A stretch of 64,000 nucleotides of DNA from Nitrosovibrio sp. Nv4 (GTDB lineage Bacteria; Pseudomonadota; Gammaproteobacteria; Burkholderiales; Nitrosomonadaceae). The notes under the pieces were generated by a model, which was given only the letters and a program-made list of their open reading frames with translations, ran no database searches and was not told the DNA's origin. The stretch lies in contig NZ_OCMZ01000002.1 in NCBI RefSeq assembly GCF_900215485.1, positions 1 through 64,000 of the forward strand, given 5' to 3'. A program made the translations under genes and the position numbers. Shown here in pieces: positions 59,759 through 64,000 of this stretch. Positions within the stretch are counted from its first letter, which is position 1. Each line of letters opens with the position of its first letter.

Positions 59759-61519
59759 TTACCTTATCGGGAAGCCCGAAGTTGCTTCCTTGCGTAATAT
59801 GGATTGTGCATCTGAAGCATCCTCAACCTCGGACGTGCGTTGCAGTCGCTCCACCTTACCGTTTAAAAGAGTGTATGTGTTATCGGCCGCATTGATTAGC
59901 GCAGGCTGATGAGATACGGCAACCACGGTGAGGTTCTGTGCGAGCTTCTGCAGGGTTTGGCAAACCAGCCGCTCACTTTCGGGATCGAGAGCGCTGGTCG
60001 GTTCATCCAGCAGCAGGAAAAGCGGTTGATGAGCCAGCGCTCTGGCAATTGCGATACGCTGACGTTGGCCGCCTGAAAGGAGTCCTCCACGCTCGCCGAC
60101 CACAGTGTTCAAGCCGTCCGGGAGCGCGCAAACGAAATCCCACGCGCCTGCCTGGCGCAGCGCCCTTTCTGCATCCGCTTCAACCAGATCGGGCGCGCCT
60201 ACGATTATGTTGCTGAGGACGGTATCGTGAAGCAGGATATTTTCTTGGGACACATAACCGATCATGCGTCGCCAACCGCGGGGATTGATTTCGCGCAGAG
60301 GTACGCCATCTATGAGAATTTCCCCTGATTTGGGTTCAGCCAGTCCGCACAGCAGGTCTAGCATGGTGCTCTTGCCGACGCCTGATGGCCCTGCAATCGT
60401 GGTAAACGATTTGACGGAAATATCGAGGTTGAGACCTTCGAATATGGGCTTGGCGCCGTAATCGAAATCGATATTGCGCAAGCTGATTCCCTTTTGAAAC
60501 GTGGGTTGCCGCGTCCCGGTGGTTCTTTCCGCCGCAGCGCGCGCCTCGTCAATCGCTGTACGCAAGGCCCAGTAAGCGCTCTCCTGCGCCATGAGATTCT
60601 GATATTTCCGCTGGGTTTTATTGAGCAAGCTCAGGAGACGGGTAAGCAGGAAGACCATGACCATCACCGCAGCCATTGAAAGGTCCCATACCACGAGGGC
60701 CAGATACAGGCCGATTGCTATAAGCGTGGCGAGTATGGGCTCCTGCAGGGCCATCAGCGCTTCGCGCGCCATGATTTCACGCCGGGTAGCTTTTTCCAGT
60801 TGCCGGGTTTGATCATGCAGAATGGCATCTGCAACATTGTCTCGCGCCATCGCTTTCAGCGATTTTACCGAGCCCAGCACATCGGAAAGATACGTCAACA
60901 GGAGCCGCAGCAGTTGGGTCTGCTTACTCCCTGCCCGACGGGTGGCGCGGATCAGTTGATTCAGCAGCCGCAGCATCACGATGCCGACAAGGAAGGAGGT
61001 AAGCGTTGCCTGCCATGAAACGAACATGGCCACGGTCCCATAAACGAGTACCTGAATCGCCAGCGCGAGCACGGTGACGCTATGCTCAAACCCATTAGCT
61101 GCCCGTAACGCCTCGGTGGCGACCGAATTCGCCAGGGAACCCATGGGTTGACGGAGATAATACTGCCACCGGCTGGCCAGCAGTGCATCGATCAATTCGA
61201 GGCGAAGCGCGGTTGCGACATGTGCAACGGTATAGCCAACCTGCCTGTTGGCCAGCAGCAGTATGAGGCTCTTGACGATCATGCCACCGACGATAATCAG
61301 CAGCATCACGCCGATACTCGGTTCAATTCCAATACTGTGGAGCGCTGCCACGATTCGCCGCCCGACATCGGAGTTGGCGGTATCGCCCACGGCAGTCGAA
61401 AGCAACGGAAGAAGCGCCGTCAGACTGAGCCCTTCAGCAACGCCGGCCGCCAGCAGCGCAAGCAGGACATAAGCCGTGCGCCGGGGAAAAAGCATGCAGT
61501 AGGTATATAGGGTTCGCAT
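59759..61519 (-). CDS. ABC exporter, fused permease and ATPase
   Basis: A 586-residue type I ABC half-transporter. Six membrane helices (about 15-310) are followed by the nucleotide-binding domain with Walker A GPSGVGKS at about 379-386, YVSQEN (Q-loop), LLSGGQRQR (signature), LFLLLDEPTSALD (Walker B) and a switch His in AVSHQP. It should work as a homodimer. Lipid or oligosaccharide export is likely given the neighbouring polysaccharide genes, but substrate cannot be read from sequence. Confidence 0.9.
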   Translation of the reverse strand: MRTLYTYCMLFPRRTAYVLLALLAAGVAEGLSLTALLPLLSTAVGDTANSDVGRRIVAALHSIGIEPSIGVMLLIIVGGMIVKSLILLLANRQVGYTVAHVATALRLELIDALLASRWQYYLRQPMGSLANSVATEALRAANGFEHSVTVLALAIQVLVYGTVAMFVSWQATLTSFLVGIVMLRLLNQLIRATRRAGSKQTQLLRLLLTYLSDVLGSVKSLKAMARDNVADAILHDQTRQLEKATRREIMAREALMALQEPILATLIAIGLYLALVVWDLSMAAVMVMVFLLTRLLSLLNKTQRKYQNLMAQESAYWALRTAIDEARAAAERTTGTRQPTFQKGISLRNIDFDYGAKPIFEGLNLDISVKSFTTIAGPSGVGKSTMLDLLCGLAEPKSGEILIDGVPLREINPRGWRRMIGYVSQENILLHDTVLSNIIVGAPDLVEADAERALRQAGAWDFVCALPDGLNTVVGERGGLLSGGQRQRIAIARALAHQPLFLLLDEPTSALDPESERLVCQTLQKLAQNLTVVAVSHQPALINAADNTYTLLNGKVERLQRTSEVEDASDAQSILRKEATSGFPIR

Positions 61520-61765
61520 AACTTGGTTTTTGCAGGCTATCGATTATCGCTGCACCTGCCGTAGTCTCTCTTTACGGTAAATCGATACCGATTAGCTTGG
61601 GAATGCGGCAATACTCTTCAGTCGGTGAATGCTTCAGTGAAGCGCAGATGATTTTATCGATGTTGGTCAACGCAATCGAAAAAGCAGAATAACAGAATAT
61701 GGCAAGCGTTGACCGCGGTATTCGCGCTGGTTTTCCGCTACCGTTTCACGGAGCGACCTGAATTT

Positions 61766-62284
61766 TCACGTTGTTGCCGATGCGGCGATTTTATCACTTT
61801 GCGCGACGTAAATAAGCACCAGGACGATAGAAACCACAAACCGGAACGCGGATTCCTGGCCATTCCAGTCCGGCGACTGCCACATGCAGAACCATTCCCC
61901 TCCAATCACCATAAAACCGAAAAACCACAATCCAAAGCCGCAGGACAAGCCCAGGACGGACAGAAATTTTGCCTTATCAAACGCCGCGGCATCGCTTTTG
62001 ATATGCTGAAGAAGTCGCAACGCGCCTGAAAGGCACGATATGGCAATTACGAATTCCGTAAATATGATTAATCCGTAGGTTATGGAATGTAGAAGAGGTT
62101 CAGTGATAGCGCGATGTTTCAGAACATTTCCAGGATAAACGGTATCCATCGACATCACATGCTGAACAAACAGGAAGTTTGACTGATAATCAACCACATT
62201 GTTAAAAGCAACCACCAGAGTCAGGCAGCCGATACCGGATACCAGGAAAATTTTGCTTCCTCGAATTGCCAGTGATTTTTCCAT
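61766..62284 (-). CDS. DUF2165 small membrane protein
   Basis: A 172-residue inner-membrane protein with four hydrophobic helices and the DUF2165 pattern (VVAFNNVVDYQSNF, FVQHVMSMDTVYPG, GGEWFCMWQS). I start at the ATG at 62284 (MEKSLAIRG); GGGAAG lies upstream on the minus strand, while the codons before it lack support. The role is unknown. 247 bp without a visible gene separate it from the ABC gene. Confidence 0.85.
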   Translation of the reverse strand: MEKSLAIRGSKIFLVSGIGCLTLVVAFNNVVDYQSNFLFVQHVMSMDTVYPGNVLKHRAITEPLLHSITYGLIIFTEFVIAISCLSGALRLLQHIKSDAAAFDKAKFLSVLGLSCGFGLWFFGFMVIGGEWFCMWQSPDWNGQESAFRFVVSIVLVLIYVAQSDKIAASATT

Positions 62285-62374
62285 ATTTTGAACTTCCCTT
62301 TGCATGAACAAGGGAGCATCGGTGGAAAAAGAGAGAACGGCGCTGTTATTGATGACCCGGCACTTGTGCTTTCT

Positions 62375-62602
62375 TTACTCGGTTTTTCGAATGCCGCGAA
62401 CATTAAGCGTGGCCAGAGCAACTTGCAGGCCAATAACCGCGAGGGCTTGAACATGCCATCCCCAGAGAATCCACAAGCCATTGCTGAGGAGCGAGCACAG
62501 AAATCCGGCATGACGCTTATGCCTGGATTGATACGTCAGCAGCCAGACCGAAAGTATGTTGATTACCATAGCGGGCCATTGTAGCAGGTTAAAATAATCC
62601 AT
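62375..62602 (-). CDS. Small two-helix membrane protein
   Basis: A 75-residue protein with two or three hydrophobic helices, MDYFNLLQWPAMVIN, then LLSNGLWILWGW, and ending LNVRGIRKTE. Similar small proteins with an N-G-L-W...GW pattern and an RG-x-R-K tail are annotated as hypothetical in many proteobacteria, which supports a real gene. AGGGA lies about 9 bp before the ATG on the minus strand. Function is unknown. Confidence 0.65.
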   Translation of the reverse strand: MDYFNLLQWPAMVINILSVWLLTYQSRHKRHAGFLCSLLSNGLWILWGWHVQALAVIGLQVALATLNVRGIRKTE

Positions 62603-63104
62603 ATTATTCAGTCCCTAGAAAAGTATTTGCAAAATGTACTCGACGGTATTCGGCCCTTGGCCGATGAAATCGGCGTCATCTTCGGTGATGCCCGATCGAA
62701 AATGAACAATGTCTCATTCGGGAGCTGATCGTTCCGTACGAAAGAACACACTAGCAGCCTGTCGGACCTAAAGGAAATCGGCTGCAAAAGCGTCTGGCTG
62801 GTCCATATTTCGCCGCTTTTTCGGCTAATAGAATAACTATTGGCCTTCAAAATCCTCAAAATCTGTCCTCACCCAGTCACTTTTTCGCTTCGATTCTTCA
62901 AGTCCGACAGGCTGCCAGGGCAATTAACCTTGGTACGCGACCGCACAGACATCAAGGTGCGGATAGACCATTATCATTTCTGACAGCCGAAGAGGTGTGT
63001 TTAAAGGCGCTTAAGGCGCGGTGGCTGGTTAGCGGTATCAGTATCAACGCGTTTGATCGGTACCTGATTTTGGTTTGGGACGTTATCTTTACTGAAACGA
63101 AACA
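62603..63104. other. 502-bp intergenic region with MITE-like insert
   Basis: No supported gene. It includes the 168-bp inverted-end element described separately. Nearer the Ku gene is a small dyad, CCGCAC-(10 nt)-GTGCGG, at about 62940-62965, which could be a regulatory site. No strong sigma-70 promoter is obvious before Ku. Confidence 0.5.
62751..62918. mobile_element. MITE-like element with 17-bp terminal inverted repeats
   Basis: CTAGCAGCCTGTCGGAC (62751-62767) and GTCCGACAGGCTGCCAG (62902-62918) are inverted with one mismatch. Together they frame 168 bp that has no transposase gene. The ends look like those of short non-autonomous elements and IS relatives that I recall from betaproteobacterial genomes. 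I see no clear target-site duplication. A minus-strand open frame of 83 codons across it is not supported as a gene. Confidence 0.6.
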
Positions 63105-64000
63105 ATGGCTACTTCAACTACAAGCAGTCGGTCGTTATGGAAGGGCGCTATCAGCTTCGGCCTGGTGCATATACCTGTAGCCCTTCATTCCGCCACTTCA
63201 GAACAGGGACTGGATTTCGACTGGCTGGACAAGCGCAGCATGGATCCAGTTGGGTACAAGCGCATTAACAAGAAAACCGGGAAAGAAATCGACAAGGAGA
63301 ATATTGTCAAGGGAATCGAATATGAGGATGGGCAGTATGTGGTTCTGAGCCAGGAGGAGATCGCGGCTGCTTATCCAAAAACCACTCAAACGATTGAGAT
63401 TGAAATGTTTGTGCCGGCCACTGACATTCCGTTCGTTTATCTTGAGCGACCCTACTATATCGTTCCGATCAATAAAGGCGGCAAAGTTTATGCGCTTCTG
63501 CGTGAGGCTCTCCTCAAAACCCGGCGAGTTGGTATTGCCCGGGTGGTTATTCAGACCAAGCAGCATCTCGCTGCGCTCGTGCCATCAGGTCCCGCGCTCG
63601 TGCTGAATCTGTTGCGATGGGGGGACGAAATACGCAGCTGGGAAAAATTGAGTTTTCCTCCAGAGGGAACCGAAGAGGCGGGCATTAACGATAAAGAACT
63701 GAAAATGGCTGAGCAATTGGTGATGGACATGAGCGGCAAATGGCATCCCGAGCAATTTCGTGATTCGTTCAAGGATGAAATCATGAAGCTTGTGCATGAG
63801 AAAGTCGAAACGGGCGACATCCAAACTGTTGCTCAACCAGAGGAAGCCGAGGCCGCGCGTGGCAGCGCACAAATTCTGGACCTTACCGAATTGCTCCAGC
63901 GTAGTCTGAAGAAGGGCGGAGACAAAGATGAGGAAGATAGGGGCACGACCACCGGGAGAAGGTCGGCGAAGGCTGGAGCAGATACCGTACCGGGCAACGC
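63105..64000 (+). CDS. ku: Ku DNA end-binding protein, truncated by window end
   Basis: The frame is open from the ATG at 63105 to the last base, giving at least 298 residues. The family start LWKGAISFGLVHIPVALHSA is present, followed by YKRINKKTGKEI and the Ku core beta-barrel (PFVYLERPYYIVPI, TRRVGIARVVIQTKQHLA). The C-terminal part after about 265 is Lys/Arg/Asp-rich, as in long bacterial Ku tails that bind DNA. Ku bridges broken DNA ends for non-homologous end joining with LigD. No ligD lies in the window; it may follow beyond 64000. Confidence 0.93.
   Translation, partial: MATSTTSSRSLWKGAISFGLVHIPVALHSATSEQGLDFDWLDKRSMDPVGYKRINKKTGKEIDKENIVKGIEYEDGQYVVLSQEEIAAAYPKTTQTIEIEMFVPATDIPFVYLERPYYIVPINKGGKVYALLREALLKTRRVGIARVVIQTKQHLAALVPSGPALVLNLLRWGDEIRSWEKLSFPPEGTEEAGINDKELKMAEQLVMDMSGKWHPEQFRDSFKDEIMKLVHEKVETGDIQTVAQPEEAEAARGSAQILDLTELLQRSLKKGGDKDEEDRGTTTGRRSAKAGADTVPGN

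Noticed and set aside
62608-62859. 83-codon minus-strand frame near the MITE-like element
   Set aside because: It runs through one terminal inverted repeat and has no transposase motif.

Overview
The window looks like a chromosome segment of a betaproteobacterium. An ammonia oxidiser of the Nitrosospira/Nitrosomonas group is my best guess. The guess rests on the gene set: an N-type ATPase operon in atpDCQRBEFA order, PEP-CTERM surface proteins, GlrK-QseG-GlrR, a CysDN/APS-reductase sulfate pathway and an endonuclease-type MutL. It comes from family knowledge, not from a search.

Layout. 1-7935 is the replication end of a prophage or prophage remnant: a frameshifted Cas4/RecB-like DUF2800 gene, a DUF2815 ssDNA-binding protein, small zinc-binding proteins, a family-A DNA polymerase, a PrimPol-helicase and a cytosine-C5 methyltransferase. 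A second long reading frame with its own recognisable motifs lies inside the methyltransferase gene. Host genes begin abruptly with mutL. 9959-16626 holds cysB and the divergent cysI-cysH-cysD-cysN genes, which together carry sulfate to sulfide through APS with no APS kinase. 17000-23668 carries a 1183-residue multidomain flavo-iron-sulfur oxidoreductase, apparently an NfnB-like and a PyrK/NfnA-like enzyme fused in one chain, followed by the proton-pumping transhydrogenase pntAA-pntAB-pntB. 23999-30138 has metabolic and transport genes: a dienelactone hydrolase, ald, a PEP-CTERM metalloprotease, ybaL, an arsC-family gene and a secreted Cys-rich protein.

30373-33788 is the glrK-qseG-glrR sigma-54 signalling operon, facing a LodA-like quinone-cofactor oxidase that has no LodB partner. 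35648-38500 is an alpha/beta hydrolase, phosphoribosyltransferase and erythromycin-esterase trio. 38749-42066 is a PEP-CTERM protein built from near-identical 681-bp tandem repeats, followed by a secreted Kazal-type inhibitor. 43166-48508 is a stress cluster: Hsp20, an orphan GroEL with Asp52 replaced by Ser, a BCAM0308-type zinc protein, a CBS protein, a second Hsp20 and a YbhB/PEBP protein. 48590-51284 is a ligase-associated exonuclease with an ATP-dependent DNA ligase.

51520-57577 is the N-ATPase operon. It is complete except for the gamma subunit gene atpG, which would be expected after atpA and is absent. 57774-59698 is a more AT-rich pair of surface-polysaccharide genes, convergent with an ABC exporter. 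The window closes with two small membrane-protein genes, a MITE-like element with 17-bp inverted ends, and a Ku gene that runs off the end.

The observations most worth following are the dual-frame methyltransferase locus, the GroEL Asp52Ser change, the N-ATPase without gamma, the Nfn-like fusion beside PntAB, and the 681-bp repeats. I found no rRNA, tRNA or CRISPR array.
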